This document shows, in pieces, positions 15,075 to 26,513 of a stretch of 64,000 nucleotides of DNA. Numbering within the stretch: the first letter of the stretch is position 1; every line of letters starts with the position of its first letter. The DNA is from Agromyces cavernae (GTDB taxonomy: Bacteria > Actinomycetota > Actinomycetes > Actinomycetales > Microbacteriaceae): contig NZ_JAJNMP010000003.1 of assembly GCF_021044935.1 (NCBI RefSeq), positions 806,001 to 870,000 of the forward strand, written 5' to 3'. The translations under genes and the position numbers were made by a program. A model generated the notes under the pieces. It saw nothing but the letters and a program-made list of their open reading frames with translations. It searched no databases and was not told the origin of the DNA.

Positions 15075-16597
15075 GTGCAATGTTCCGTTCCCTCGCCCAC
15101 CGCAACTACCGCATCTGGTTCATCGGCGCCCTCGTCTCGAACGTGGGCGCCTGGATGCAGGCCACCGCCCAGAACTGGGTCGTCCTCACCGAACTCACCG
15201 ACAACGACGCCTTCGCCGTCGGCATCACCATGGCACTGCAGTTCGCCCCGCAACTGCTGCTCGTGCCCATCACCGGCCTCCTCGCCGACCGCTTCGAGCG
15301 CCGCAAGATCCTGTTCTTCACGCAGTCGGCGCTCATGCTGCTCGGCCTCGGCCTCGGCCTGCTGCTCATCCTCGGCCACGCCGAGCTCTGGCACCTCTAC
15401 GCGTTCGCCCTCGCGCTCGGCGTCGTCAATGCCGTCGACATGCCCGCGCGCCAGACCTTCGTCTCCGACCTCGTCTCGAGCTCGAACATGTCGAACGCGG
15501 TCGCGCTGAACTCGGCGTCGTTCAACTCCGCCCGCCTCATCGGCCCCGCCGTCGCCGGCGTGCTCATCGTGCTGGTCGGCTCGGGCTGGGTGTTCGTCAT
15601 CAACGCCATCTCGTTCATCGCGGTGCTCGGCGCGCTCGCCATGCTGCGCGGCGGGCGGCTGAGGCCGGTGTCGCGAGCGCCACGGGAGTCGGGGCAGTTC
15701 ATCGCGGGCTTCCGCTACGTGCTGACGCGGCCCGATCTCATGATCGTGTTCGTCATCGTGTTCCTCATCGGTGCGTTCGGCATGAACTTCCCGATCTTCT
15801 CGTCGACGATGGCGGTCGAGTTCGGGCGCGGTGCCGGCGAATACGGCCTGCTCTCGTCGATCCTCGCGATCGGCTCACTCACGGGTGCGCTGCTCGCCGC
15901 CCGCCGCGAGCGCGCGCGCATCCGCGTCGTCATCCTGGCAACCGCGTTCTTCGGCCTCGCGACGCTGATCGCGGCGCTCATGCCCAGCTTCTGGACGTTC
16001 GCGGCCTCGACGATCCTCATCGGCCTCGGCGCCGTCACGATCCTGACGACGGCCAACGGCTACGTGCAGACGACGACCGATCCCGCGCTGCGCGGTCGCG
16101 TCATGGCGCTGTACATGGCGATCCTCGTCGGCGGCACCCCGGTCGGCGCACCCATCGTCGGCGCGGTCGCCGACGGCCTGGGGCCGCGCTGGGCGCTGGG
16201 CGTCGCGGCGGTCGCGGCCGCGGTCGCCGCCCTCATCGGGCTGGGCTGGCTCGTGTTCTCACGGGGAATGCGGTTGGCGCGGCATCCGGATTCCGCGTGG
16301 CGACCCGTCGTTCGATTCGCGGATGCCCCGACCGCGGCGCTCTCCGCGATCGAGACGCAGTCCGTTCCGGTGGCGCCGGCCGCCTCTTCGGTCGCGAACG
16401 ATCGCCTCGTGCCCGCCGACTTCTCGGAGGAGGTGGCGCTCACGTCGCCGATCCCGCTGCCGAAGCGGCCGCCGCGCGGGCCCGAACATCGCGGGCCCGA
16501 GCATCGCCGGCCCGAGCATCGAACGCCCGAGCATCGAACGCCCGGGCACCGCACACCCGACCTTCGGGCGCCCGATCGCGCCGGCACCGCGGGCTGA
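15071..16597 (+). CDS. MFS exporter (EntS-like MFS_3 type) with repetitive C-terminal tail
   Basis: 508 residues. About 12 membrane helices cover residues ~15-405, starting with NYRIWFIGALVSNVGAWMQATAQNWVVL, typical of the MFS_3 drug/siderophore exporter group; the loop GLLADRFERRKILF is the family motif A. The last ~100 residues are cytoplasmic and disordered and end in tandem pentapeptides of the type xPEHR. The GTG at 15071 overlaps the MarR stop and is preferred; an internal ATG at 15080 is possible but lies far from the GGGAGGG site. With MarR control the job is probably efflux of a toxic compound. The tail is unusual for this family. Confidence 0.85.
   Translation: MSAMFRSLAHRNYRIWFIGALVSNVGAWMQATAQNWVVLTELTDNDAFAVGITMALQFAPQLLLVPITGLLADRFERRKILFFTQSALMLLGLGLGLLLILGHAELWHLYAFALALGVVNAVDMPARQTFVSDLVSSSNMSNAVALNSASFNSARLIGPAVAGVLIVLVGSGWVFVINAISFIAVLGALAMLRGGRLRPVSRAPRESGQFIAGFRYVLTRPDLMIVFVIVFLIGAFGMNFPIFSSTMAVEFGRGAGEYGLLSSILAIGSLTGALLAARRERARIRVVILATAFFGLATLIAALMPSFWTFAASTILIGLGAVTILTTANGYVQTTTDPALRGRVMALYMAILVGGTPVGAPIVGAVADGLGPRWALGVAAVAAAVAALIGLGWLVFSRGMRLARHPDSAWRPVVRFADAPTAALSAIETQSVPVAPAASSVANDRLVPADFSEEVALTSPIPLPKRPPRGPEHRGPEHRRPEHRTPEHRTPGHRTPDLRAPDRAGTAG
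16478..16582 (+). repeat. 15-bp degenerate tandem repeats coding for xPEHR pentapeptides
   Basis: About seven 15-bp units (core CCCGAGCATCG) sit inside the 3' end of the MFS gene and encode GPEHR, GPEHR, RPEHR, TPEHR, TPGHR, TPDLR and a partial unit. Early copies are nearly identical and later copies diverge, which suggests slippage expansion. Confidence 0.8.
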
Positions 16598-16613
16598 GCT
16601 CCGCCCGCCCGCT

Positions 16614-16674
16614 CGCGAGATGACGCAAACCGTTGGAACGCGCCGCGCTTACCGACGATTTGCGTCACTTCGCG
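16614..16674. repeat. Long imperfect palindrome between convergent genes (REP-like or terminator)
   Basis: Arms 16614-16636 and 16652-16674 (23 nt each) pair with 19 Watson-Crick pairs, two wobbles and two mismatches around a 15-nt GC-rich loop. The arm core TGACGCAAA is less GC-rich than its surroundings. It fills the gap between the MFS gene (+) and glutamate dehydrogenase (-) and could end both transcripts. The arm sequence looks like a genome-dispersed element, but only one copy is in this window. Confidence 0.65.
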
Positions 16675-16695
16675 GGGTGCGCGGAGGCCTGAGGC

Positions 16696-18399
<1,704 letters not shown>

Positions 18400-19446
18400 A
18401 TGACCGACAGCGGCATCGACACTCGCCCGAACCGACCCGCGACCCTGCATGACGTCGCCCGCGAGGCGGGCGTCTCGCTGGCCACCGCGTCGCGCTCGAT
18501 CAACGGCAGCACCCGCAAGGTGAACGACGAGTTCCGCCAGCGCGTGCTGGAGGCGGCGGCGCGGCTCGACTACTCCCCCAACGTCTCCGCCCAGGCCATG
18601 GTCCGCGGAACGACGACCACGGTCGCGCTGCTCGTCGCCGACATCTCCGACCCCTATTTCTCGTCGGTCGCGGCAGGCGTCATCGCCGAGGCGGAGAGTG
18701 CTGCGCTCATCGTCACGATGGCGGTGACCGATCGCGACGCCGAGCGCGAGCTCGACCTGGTTCGCGCCCTCCGAGGGCAACGTCCGCGCGTCATGATCCT
18801 GGCCGGATCGCGGCCCACGGCCGACACCGCCGAGAGCGCGCTCGGCGAGGAGCTCCGAGCGTACGAAGGCGGGGGCGGCGTGGTCGTGCTCATCGGCCGC
18901 AACGAACTCGACCTGCGCACGGTGCTCGTCGACAACGCCGGCGGCGCCGTGGCACTCGCGCGCGCGCTGACCGGCATCGGCTACCGCAGGTTCGGCGTCC
19001 TCACCGGCAGCGAGGGGCTGCTCGCCGAGATCGATCGCCTCGAGGGCTTCCGCGCCGGGCTCGAAGCGAGCGGCGGCGAGCTGCGCGACGACGACATCGT
19101 GCGCACGGCGTTCACGCGCGACGGCGGCTACGACGGCATGCGGCGGTTGCTCGCGCGCGGCCTCGCCGGGGTCGAGCTCGTCTTCGCCGCCAGCGACATC
19201 ATGGCCGTCGGTGCGCTCTCGGCGATCCGCGACGCAGGGCTCACCCCCGGCACCGACGTCGCCGTCGCCGGCTTCGACGACATCCCGACCACGCGCGACG
19301 TCACCCCGCCGCTCACGACGGTGCGCGTACCGCTCGAAGCGCTCGGCCGCCGCGCGCTTCGGCTCGCGCTGGGCGATACGGATGCCGCTGCCCGCGCCGT
19401 GGCGACCGAGGTCGTGCTGCGCGAGTCGACGCCGGCGCGCGGGTAG
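18400..19446 (+). CDS. LacI-family transcriptional regulator (orphan)
   Basis: A 348-residue LacI/GalR protein. The HTH is at residues ~15-36 (TLHDVAREAGVSLATASRSI), followed by the hinge region SPNVSAQAMVRGTT and a full sugar-binding-like effector domain (VALLVADISDPYFSSVAAGV ... AVAGFDDIPTTRDVTPPLTTV). The start ATG follows AGGAGG by four bases. It stands alone between gdhA and the rhamnose regulator, with its 3' end converging on that gene only 20 bp away. Its HTH differs from the two other LacI proteins in the window, so it should bind a different site and sense a different ligand. Its targets are probably outside the window. Confidence 0.88.
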   Translation: MTDSGIDTRPNRPATLHDVAREAGVSLATASRSINGSTRKVNDEFRQRVLEAAARLDYSPNVSAQAMVRGTTTTVALLVADISDPYFSSVAAGVIAEAESAALIVTMAVTDRDAERELDLVRALRGQRPRVMILAGSRPTADTAESALGEELRAYEGGGGVVVLIGRNELDLRTVLVDNAGGAVALARALTGIGYRRFGVLTGSEGLLAEIDRLEGFRAGLEASGGELRDDDIVRTAFTRDGGYDGMRRLLARGLAGVELVFAASDIMAVGALSAIRDAGLTPGTDVAVAGFDDIPTTRDVTPPLTTVRVPLEALGRRALRLALGDTDAAARAVATEVVLRESTPARG

Positions 19447-19466
19447 TTCACCGTCGGCCGCGCCGG

Positions 19467-20519
19467 TCACGGGGCCGACGGATGCGACGCGGCGTCGGGG
19501 ACGGTCGACCCGCGCACGACGAGCTCGGGCTGGAAGATCACGCGCTCGCGCTCCCGCTCCTGCTCGCCTTCGTCGCCGTCGGCCTCGCCGGCCTCCTTCA
19601 GGAGCAGGTCGACCGCCGTGTACCCGATGAGTGCCGCCGGCTGCCGGATCGACGACAGGGGCACGACCGCCGCCGCCGCGAAGTCGATGTCGTCGTACCC
19701 GATGAGCGCGATGTCATCGGGCACCAGCACCGTGCCCTGCATCATGAGCGCCTGGAGCACGCCCATGGCGAGCAGGTCGTTGGCGGCGAAGACGGCGTCG
19801 GGCCGATCGGATGCCGCGCGCTCGCGGATGGCGGCACCGGCCGCCCGCCCCGCGAGCACGGTGAGGGACTCGGTCTCGACGACCTCCATCGTCATGCCCG
19901 GTGTCGCCTCGACCGCGCGCCGGGCACCCTCGAGGCGATCGGTCACCTGACGGATCGCCATCGGGCCGCCGACGAAGGCGATGCGGCGCCGGCCGATCTC
20001 AGCGAGATGGCGCACGGCGAGCTCGCCGCCCACGACGTCGTCGACCGCGACCGACGAGAAGCGGCGGTCGGCCGCCTCACGGTCGACGAGGACGACGGGC
20101 GTGCCGCGGCCCTGCAGCCGCTCGAGACGCGGAAGGTCGTCGGTGAGCGGCGTGATGAGCACGCCGTGCACGCGCTGCTCCTCGAACAGGTCGAGGTAAG
20201 AACCCTCGCGGTCGGCGTTCTCGTCGCTGTTGCCGAGCAGGATCGTCATGCCGTCTTCGGCGGCACGATCTTCGGCACCCCGCGCGACGTCGGTGAAGAA
20301 CGGGTTGCGCACGTCGAGCACGACGAGTCCGATCGAGCGGCTGCGACCGGCGCGCAGCTGCCGAGCGGCGTCGTTGCGAACGAAGCCGAGCTCCCGGATG
20401 GCGGCGTGCACCCGCTCCACCGTGGCCGGCGACACCTTGTCGGGCCGATTGAGCACGTTCGAGACCGTGCCCACCGACACGGCCGCCCGTGCGGCGACTT
20501 CGCGCACACTCACTGCCAT
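19467..20519 (-). CDS. LacI-family regulator of L-rhamnose utilisation
   Basis: A 350-residue LacI/GalR protein. The HTH lies at residues ~3-24 (VSVREVAARAAVSVGTVSNVL), followed by NDAARQLRAGRSRSIGLVVLDVRNPFF and a complete effector-binding domain. I chose the ATG at 20519; an earlier in-frame ATG (20636) would run through the operator and add 39 atypical residues. It lies next to the GH106 rhamnosidase gene and the rhamnose importer/catabolic operon. TGAATCGATTCA at 20603-20614 lies in its own upstream region, and two variants lie in the divergent rhamnosidase/transporter region, so it probably represses itself and the pathway until L-rhamnose or a derivative binds. Confidence 0.85.
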   Translation of the reverse strand: MAVSVREVAARAAVSVGTVSNVLNRPDKVSPATVERVHAAIRELGFVRNDAARQLRAGRSRSIGLVVLDVRNPFFTDVARGAEDRAAEDGMTILLGNSDENADREGSYLDLFEEQRVHGVLITPLTDDLPRLERLQGRGTPVVLVDREAADRRFSSVAVDDVVGGELAVRHLAEIGRRRIAFVGGPMAIRQVTDRLEGARRAVEATPGMTMEVVETESLTVLAGRAAGAAIRERAASDRPDAVFAANDLLAMGVLQALMMQGTVLVPDDIALIGYDDIDFAAAAVVPLSSIRQPAALIGYTAVDLLLKEAGEADGDEGEQERERERVIFQPELVVRGSTVPDAASHPSAP

Positions 20520-20602
20520 TCGAGCTTCCCCCTTCGCGCCGGTGGTCGCACCGACATCTCTACATGACGACAGGCGCCGGCACCAGCGGCGCACTCCAAT
20601 TG

Positions 20603-20614
20603 TGAATCGATTCA
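20603..20614. promoter_or_regulatory. Rhamnose-regulon operator upstream of lacI
   Basis: Perfect palindrome TGAATCGATTCA, 84 bp before the regulator start. It is related to TGAATCGTTTCA at 23804 and TGAAACGATTCA at 23914. Confidence 0.7.
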
Positions 20615-20692
20615 GCGTTGGTGGCGACAACGCCACGCCCCTGCGGACCCCGAATGAGGCCGGTCGGCCGGCGCTCCCAGACCTCGGCGGAG

Positions 20693-20738
20693 GCGACGGA
20701 TGCCCCGTCCCGGGGTCGCCGGCCGGGACATCCGTCGC
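20693..20738 (-). terminator. Terminator-like hairpin after the rhamnosidase gene
   Basis: A 10-bp perfect outer stem GCGACGGATG/CATCCGTCGC (20693-20702 with 20729-20738) and an inner TCCCGG/CCGGGA stem. It starts 5 bp past the stop of the minus-strand rhamnosidase gene. Confidence 0.7.
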
Positions 20739-20742
20739 AGGA

Positions 20743-23700
20743 TCAGCGCACCTCGACCACGCCGTACGGGCGGATGACGACGGGCCCGAGCAGGCCGTAG
20801 TCCGCGCGTTTCACGCCGCCGTAGACGACGGGATTCACCACCCGCATGCGGTTGATGAGCGTCGAGGCGACCTCGATCTGGATCTCGTTCTCGCCGGGGT
20901 GGAGCAACCCGCTCACATCGACCACGGGCGAGGTCAGGTCGCGAGCCTCGACGTCCTTCCCATTCACCCGCACGCGGAACGTGTCGACGACCCGGCCCAG
21001 TTCGAGGCGGATACCCGCGCGACTCGTCACCCACTCGGGGCCGAGCTTCACGCGGGTGGTGTACCGGCCGACGCCTGAGGTGTCGGCGAGGCCGGGGATG
21101 GCGCTCCAGGGCACCAGCTCCGACAGCCGAACGTCGACCACGGGCTTCGCGGTATCGGTCACGGACGACCCGGGCTGCCAGTCCTCGACCGCGAGCGCCC
21201 ACTCGGTGAGCCCGACCGCCGCGGGCAGCTCCGGGACGGTCGCCCGAACGGTACGGCCGTCGGCGAGTCGTGCGTGCACCGGACCCGCCGCGTCGGTCAC
21301 CAGTTCGACGGTCTTGTGCCCGGCCCGCACGGCGGAGGCGCTCGTCTCCACGACCTGCACCTCCGGGAACCCCTTCCCCGCCCAGATGCGCGGCGCGAGC
21401 ACGATGACCGTCGACTGCGCCGGTTGCAACCGAACCCGTACGGTCACCCGGTCGCCGTCACGACGGTGGTCGGCGATGGGGCGCACCTCTCCGCTCCAGG
21501 CGTCGAGCTGCCACGGCACCGCATCGTCGGCTGCCGCGGTGAGCACGACCTCCTGGTCGATCGGCACGAGCTTGTCCTTCGCCGGATTGTGCTTCGCGTT
21601 CACGAGGTAGTAGTAGTCGACGCCGTCCTCGACTCGGCGGATGTGCTTGAGGTTCGATGCCGCGTGATCGACGTCGGGCGCCACGCGGAGGGCTCCGAGC
21701 GCGACGGGGATGTCGTTGTTGCCGGCCGCGAGCGCCACCGACGGCGAGTCCACGAGCCGACCGACCAGCTCGGCGACCCTCGCGTTCTCGTCGGCCGGGC
21801 GGAGGCCCACGGCGGCCGGCTTCGACCAGTCGCCGAAGAGCACGATCGGCAGCCCGGCGTCCGCGAACTCCACGAGCCGCTCCGCCGTCGCGACCGTCAG
21901 GGTCGCCTCACTGCCGCGGAAGCGGTCGATGTCGACGATGATCGCCTTGTAGGCGCCGCCGTCGGGCGCGAGTCGGCCGCCCTCGAGCACGGCACCGTCG
22001 CGCTCGAGACTGGAGCCCGTGAGGAAACCATGCGTCCAGCCGACCGGAATGCCCGACGCCGTGGCCCACGGCGCCCCGATGCCGGTCTGCGCCCAGCCCT
22101 TCTGCCGCAGGAATGCGATGTCGTAGCGCGGCCGACCCGCGCGCAGCACCCACTGGGTGCGGGCGAGGTACGCGGCGACATCGGGCATGTGCGTCCACAC
22201 CGGCATCCGCGGCCCCCACGCCTCGGAATAGCCCACGGAGTTGTTGTAGTACGGCGTGAACGCCGCGAAGCCCGGCCAGCCTGCACCGGGCGCCGTCGCG
22301 TACGGGAACCCGTGGAGCACCGACTGGTTGACGCCGCCCGCGAACATCTCGGCGTGCGTCGTCAGGACGTCGAGCATCGTGGCCGAGTAGGACTTGCCGA
22401 GGTACGCGGCGGATTCGCACGAGAGGATCGTGCGCCCGGCGATGTCGCGCCCGCTCGCGAGGACGCGGTAGTCGTCGACGTTCTTCGCACCGAGGGACTC
22501 CGTCTCGGGGATGTCGACGACACCGGCCTGATCGATCGAGTCCTGCTCGAGTCCATAGGCCTGCACACGGTACTGCAGCCCGTGCGAGTGCGCCCAGTCC
22601 CGGAACGGGATGAGGTGGTGCTCGGTATAGAGGTCGCTCAGCACCTGGTTCACGTCATCGCGGACGCGAGTGGTCACGATGTCGTCGAAGTCGTAGAGGT
22701 ACTTCTCCTTGAGCTCGACGACGACCGGCAGGTACGGGATGAGGTCGTACCCGTGGCGCGCCCGGAACGCTTCGGGCAGCAGCCTCGTCCAGATCGTGGC
22801 CTCGGTCTCGATCTCGAGCGAGTCCTCGAAGAACGCACCGCCCGCCTCCGCGAGCAGGCTCGACATCCGCGGGGAGATGATCTCGTTCTCCCAGAAGTCG
22901 ATGACCGCCTGCGCTCCAGCGGCGCTGAAGTGGTCGACGACGTACGCCGTCGGGTTCGTGTGGGCTCCGCCTTCGGCCAGCTGGCCCGAGCCGCGCCGCC
23001 AGAACGCGAAGAGCGCCCACGTTCCGCCGCCCGAGGGCGCGGTCCACTCGACGGCCCCGTCGACGACGTCGGCGGTGAGGTCGATGCGACTCGAGCGCTT
23101 GAGGACGATGTTGCCCTTCGCGGGCTTCGTGACGATCTCGAACGCCTGCACCGACAGCAGCAGGGTCTCGGTGACCCCGTGCTCCGCCGCGATCGCGGGC
23201 TCGGGCACCTGCCCGGCGTGCGTGGTTCCGGGAGCGAGCTCGACGACGCCGTGCACGAGTTCGGTGAGCGCGGCCTCGGACTGCGGGGTGATCGTCGGCA
23301 CTGCGGCAGGCCACGACGGACCGAGCGTCAGGTCGAGTCGGATGTCTCGTTCATTCGCTCGGGCGAGCGCCGCTTCGACCGCCTCGCACCAGCGCTCCCC
23401 TCCCCAGGGGAAGCGATCGACGTCGAGGAGCCCCGAGGGCACGCTGTGATGGACGTCCGCGATCTCGAGCCCGCCGAAGCCGGCGTCGGCCACCTGATCG
23501 ACCTCGCGCACGATCTCCGCGATGTCCACCTGTCCATTCGGCCACCACCACCGGAACTTCGGTGCGAATTGCGATCCTGGCGCGGTGAACCCGGCGATGC
23601 CGAACGCGTCGGGCCGCGTTGCCACAGCCCCCGCGGCGTGTGCGACACCCGACGGCACCGCCTGCGCGGCGACCATGCCCGCGGCAGCCGCAGCCGAGAA

Positions 23701-23748
23701 TCCGATGAGTTGTCGCCGGGTGAGTGAGAATTCACTGATCGAGCCCAT
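20743..23748 (-). CDS. GH106 alpha-L-rhamnosidase, Tat-exported
   Basis: 1001 residues. The N-terminus carries a twin-arginine signal (SLTRRQLIGFSAAAAAG, residues ~8-24) ending near AHA, so it is exported folded by Tat. The body matches GH106: PKFRWWWPNGQVDIAEI with EVDQVADAGFGGLEIADVHHSV at the start of the catalytic barrel, FFEDSLEIETEATIWT in the middle, and a C-terminal beta-sandwich carbohydrate-binding region (LGPEWVTSRAGIRLELGRV ... HPGENEIQIEVASTLINRM). It releases L-rhamnose from plant glycans or glycosides outside the cell. I chose the ATG at 23748, after TGGAGGG; an upstream ATG at 23895 would include the operator. It is divergent from the rhamnose importer, sharing an operator region with it. 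Confidence 0.85.
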   Translation of the reverse strand: MGSISEFSLTRRQLIGFSAAAAAGMVAAQAVPSGVAHAAGAVATRPDAFGIAGFTAPGSQFAPKFRWWWPNGQVDIAEIVREVDQVADAGFGGLEIADVHHSVPSGLLDVDRFPWGGERWCEAVEAALARANERDIRLDLTLGPSWPAAVPTITPQSEAALTELVHGVVELAPGTTHAGQVPEPAIAAEHGVTETLLLSVQAFEIVTKPAKGNIVLKRSSRIDLTADVVDGAVEWTAPSGGGTWALFAFWRRGSGQLAEGGAHTNPTAYVVDHFSAAGAQAVIDFWENEIISPRMSSLLAEAGGAFFEDSLEIETEATIWTRLLPEAFRARHGYDLIPYLPVVVELKEKYLYDFDDIVTTRVRDDVNQVLSDLYTEHHLIPFRDWAHSHGLQYRVQAYGLEQDSIDQAGVVDIPETESLGAKNVDDYRVLASGRDIAGRTILSCESAAYLGKSYSATMLDVLTTHAEMFAGGVNQSVLHGFPYATAPGAGWPGFAAFTPYYNNSVGYSEAWGPRMPVWTHMPDVAAYLARTQWVLRAGRPRYDIAFLRQKGWAQTGIGAPWATASGIPVGWTHGFLTGSSLERDGAVLEGGRLAPDGGAYKAIIVDIDRFRGSEATLTVATAERLVEFADAGLPIVLFGDWSKPAAVGLRPADENARVAELVGRLVDSPSVALAAGNNDIPVALGALRVAPDVDHAASNLKHIRRVEDGVDYYYLVNAKHNPAKDKLVPIDQEVVLTAAADDAVPWQLDAWSGEVRPIADHRRDGDRVTVRVRLQPAQSTVIVLAPRIWAGKGFPEVQVVETSASAVRAGHKTVELVTDAAGPVHARLADGRTVRATVPELPAAVGLTEWALAVEDWQPGSSVTDTAKPVVDVRLSELVPWSAIPGLADTSGVGRYTTRVKLGPEWVTSRAGIRLELGRVVDTFRVRVNGKDVEARDLTSPVVDVSGLLHPGENEIQIEVASTLINRMRVVNPVVYGGVKRADYGLLGPVVIRPYGVVEVR

Positions 23749-23803
23749 GCCCGCCCTCCATTCGACACGGCGGGCAGATGCACTACGCCGTACATTCGTT
23801 GGT

Positions 23804-23815
23804 TGAATCGTTTCA
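23804..23815. promoter_or_regulatory. Rhamnose-regulon operator (rhamnosidase side)
   Basis: TGAATCGTTTCA, 56 bp upstream of the rhamnosidase start, near-palindromic and the exact reverse complement of the site at 23914-23925. It lies in the divergent promoter region. Confidence 0.7.
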
Positions 23816-23913
23816 TCGAAACGACAGCCATCACTGTAGCCCGCCTGGGACGATCGGGTCAAAGCGACTTGACGCGGGTGCCCTCGTCGTGCCATAGTTT
23901 GGGCGCGGCGGTT

Positions 23914-23925
23914 TGAAACGATTCA
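23914..23925. promoter_or_regulatory. Rhamnose-regulon operator (transporter side)
   Basis: TGAAACGATTCA, 43 bp upstream of the rhamnose ABC ATPase start and exactly 110 bp from its inverted copy at 23804-23815. The integral-turn-like spacing (about 10.5 turns) could allow looping. Confidence 0.7.
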
Positions 23926-23967
23926 TTCCACGCGTGAAAAGCCATTTGAAGCAAGTAGGCAGGATCA

Positions 23968-25494
23968 ATGACGACCACCCCAGCCCGCGGCGACGCCGTC
24001 GCTGCGCTCGAGCTTCGCGACGTCGAGAAATCCTTCGGATCCGTCGTGGCGCTCCGCAGCGGCTCCATCGAGGTACACGCCGGTTCGATCCACGCCCTCA
24101 TCGGCGAGAACGGTGCCGGCAAGTCGACCCTCGTGAAGATCGTCGCCGGACTCTATCAGCGCGATGCCGGCGTGTTCCGCCTCGGCGGCGTCGAGGTCGA
24201 CTTCAAGTCGACCGCCGAATCGAAGGCGGCCGGCGTGGCCGTCATCTACCAGGAGCCGACACTGTTCCCCGACCTCTCGGTCACCGAGAACGTGTTCATG
24301 GGGCGCCAGCCCGTCGGCCGGTTCGGTCGCATCGACCGCAAGGCGATGCGTGCCGAGGTCGGCTCCCTGTTCGGCCGCCTCGGCGTCGCCATCGATCCCG
24401 ATCGCCCCGCCGAGGGACTCTCGATCGCCGATCAGCAGGTGATCGAGATCGCGAAGGCCGTCTCGCTCGACGCGAAGGTGCTCATCATGGACGAGCCGAC
24501 CGCCGCGCTCTCGGGCGTCGAGGTCGACCGGCTCTTCCAGATCGCTCGCTCGCTCCGCGACGAAGGACGCGCGCTCGTCTTCATCTCGCACCGCTTCGAC
24601 GAGGTGTTCGACCTGTGCGACACCGTCACGGTCATGCGCGACGGCGCGTACATCGCCACCACCGCGATCGCCGACACCTCCGTCGACGAACTCGTCACGC
24701 AGATGGTCGGCCGCGAGGTCACCGACCTCTTCCCGAAGCAGGAGACCGTGATCGGGGCGCCGCTGCTCGAAGTCGACGGCCTGAACTCGGCAGGCGTGTT
24801 CCACGACATCACCTTCACCGTGCGTTCCGGAGAGATCGTCGGGCTCGCCGGGCTCGTCGGAGCAGGACGCAGTGAGGTGGCGCGGGCGATCTTCGGCGTC
24901 GACGCCTACGACTCGGGCAGCGTCCGGCTGCAGGGTGACGCCGTGCCGGCGAAGAACCCGAGCGAAGCCATGCGCCGTGGACTCGCCCTCGTGCCGGAGG
25001 ACCGGCGCAAGCAGGGGCTCGTGCTCGAGGCATCCGTCGCAGGCAATGTCACGCTCACCATCCGCAACCAGCTCGCGAAGGCGGGGCTCATCACCTCCGG
25101 CTTCGAGAACCGGGCGGCGCAGGTGTGGGCCAGCCGACTCGAGGTCAAGGCCAACGCGCTCTCGACCCTCGCCGGCACCCTCTCGGGTGGCAACCAGCAG
25201 AAGGTGGTGCTGGGCAAGTGGCTCGCGACCGAGCCGACCGTGCTCATCATCGATGAGCCCACGCGCGGCATCGACGTCGGCACCAAGGCCGAGGTCCATC
25301 GCCTGCTCTCCGAGCTCGCGGGTCGCGGAATGGGCATCCTCATGATCTCCTCCGAACTGCCCGAAGTGCTCGGCATGGCCGACCGCGTGCTCGTCATGCG
25401 CGAGGGCCGCATCACCGCCGAGATCGATCGTGCCGACGCCACCAGCGAGAACGTCATGTTCGCCGCCACCCACGCCGAGGGAGCCCACTCGTGA
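23968..25494 (+). CDS. rhaT: L-rhamnose ABC transporter, double ATP-binding protein
   Basis: A 508-residue CUT2-type ATPase with two nucleotide-binding domains. Domain 1 has Walker [10 protein letters not shown] and Walker [12 protein letters not shown], but a signature of the divergent form LSIADQQ. Domain 2 has a degenerate Walker A (GLVGAGRSE), the signature LSGGNQQK and Walker [13 protein letters not shown], as usual for RbsA/RhaT proteins in which only one site is fully active. It energises the permeases encoded directly downstream. Its stop overlaps the next GTG (GTGA). The operon continues through the rhamnose catabolic genes to 33.9 kb, which supports L-rhamnose as substrate. Confidence 0.9.
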   Translation: MTTTPARGDAVAALELRDVEKSFGSVVALRSGSIEVHAGSIHALIGENGAGKSTLVKIVAGLYQRDAGVFRLGGVEVDFKSTAESKAAGVAVIYQEPTLFPDLSVTENVFMGRQPVGRFGRIDRKAMRAEVGSLFGRLGVAIDPDRPAEGLSIADQQVIEIAKAVSLDAKVLIMDEPTAALSGVEVDRLFQIARSLRDEGRALVFISHRFDEVFDLCDTVTVMRDGAYIATTAIADTSVDELVTQMVGREVTDLFPKQETVIGAPLLEVDGLNSAGVFHDITFTVRSGEIVGLAGLVGAGRSEVARAIFGVDAYDSGSVRLQGDAVPAKNPSEAMRRGLALVPEDRRKQGLVLEASVAGNVTLTIRNQLAKAGLITSGFENRAAQVWASRLEVKANALSTLAGTLSGGNQQKVVLGKWLATEPTVLIIDEPTRGIDVGTKAEVHRLLSELAGRGMGILMISSELPEVLGMADRVLVMREGRITAEIDRADATSENVMFAATHAEGAHS

Positions 25495-26513
25495 CCGCCA
25501 CCATCGAGACGTCCGCCGTCACGAAGCGACTCCGTGCCGTCGGTGCAGCTCGCGAATTCGGCATCCTCGTCGCGCTGCTGCTCGTGATCGTCGCCGCGAC
25601 GGTCGCGAATCCGAACTTCCTGTTCAGCGCCGACGGATGGCGCGACCTGTTGTTGACCCCGTCGATCCTCGTGCTGCTCGCGGTCGGCCAGGCCGTCGTG
25701 ATCATCACGCGCAACGTCGATCTGTCGGTCGGCTCGGTGCTCGGCCTCTCGGCCTACCTCACCGGCCGGCTGTTCATCGACCTGCAGGGCATCCCGGTCC
25801 TCGCGGTGTTCCTGATCGTCATCGCATTCGGCGCGGTGCTCGGCCTCGTCAACGGCGCCCTCGTCGCGTTCGCGAAGGTCCCGTCGCTCGTCATCACCCT
25901 GGGCACCCTCTACGCGTACCGCGGCATCAACGTGATGTGGGCGGGCAGCGATCGCGTGAACGCATCCGACCTGCCGCGCGAGTTCCTCGGGCTCGGCACG
26001 GGGCAGATCCTCTTCATCCCGATCCTCACCATCATCGCGCTCGTCGTGCTCGTCGTCGCCGGATGGGTGATGAAGAACACGCGTGCCGGCCGAGAGTTCT
26101 ATGCGATCGGATCCGACCCCGCGGCCGCCGAGCTCTACGGCCTCAAGGTGACGCGCAGGCTGCTCACGGCGTTCGTGCTCTCGGGCGCCCTCGCGGGTCT
26201 CGCCGGCGTGCTCTACGCGGCCCGGTACGGCACCGTCAGCTCGCAGGCCGGATCGGGCTGGGAGCTCGACGCGGTCGGCGCGGCGGTCATCGGCGGCGTC
26301 GCGATCTTCGGCGGCAGCGGCACCGTGTGGGGCGCCGCGATCGGTGCCGTGCTGCTGCTCACCATCAACCGCGCCCTGCCGATCCTCGGGATCCCCGACT
26401 TCTGGCAGCGCGCGGTCGTGGGCGCCCTCATCATCGGCGCCATCGTGCTCGACCGCGTCCTCGCGATCCGGCAGAAACGGAAGCTCCTCGAAGCAAGGGA
26501 GAGCGGCGAATGA
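25491..26513 (+). CDS. rhaP: L-rhamnose ABC transporter permease (first)
   Basis: A 340-residue CUT2 (RbsC-type) inner-membrane permease with about 9-10 hydrophobic segments, for example [21 protein letters not shown] near the N-terminus and the family motif [20 protein letters not shown]. The late segment [20 protein letters not shown] is the conserved cytoplasmic region that contacts the ATPase. GTG start at 25491 overlaps the ATPase stop; its own stop overlaps the next permease start (ATGA). Two different permeases after one double ATPase is the usual RhaPQ layout. Confidence 0.88.
   Translation: MTATIETSAVTKRLRAVGAAREFGILVALLLVIVAATVANPNFLFSADGWRDLLLTPSILVLLAVGQAVVIITRNVDLSVGSVLGLSAYLTGRLFIDLQGIPVLAVFLIVIAFGAVLGLVNGALVAFAKVPSLVITLGTLYAYRGINVMWAGSDRVNASDLPREFLGLGTGQILFIPILTIIALVVLVVAGWVMKNTRAGREFYAIGSDPAAAELYGLKVTRRLLTAFVLSGALAGLAGVLYAARYGTVSSQAGSGWELDAVGAAVIGGVAIFGGSGTVWGAAIGAVLLLTINRALPILGIPDFWQRAVVGALIIGAIVLDRVLAIRQKRKLLEARESGE

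Noticed and set aside
21274-23727. 817-codon plus-strand frame opposite the rhamnosidase gene
   Set aside because: Low-complexity Arg/Val/Asp composition, no ribosome-binding site, and a clear Tat-exported GH106 protein on the other strand.
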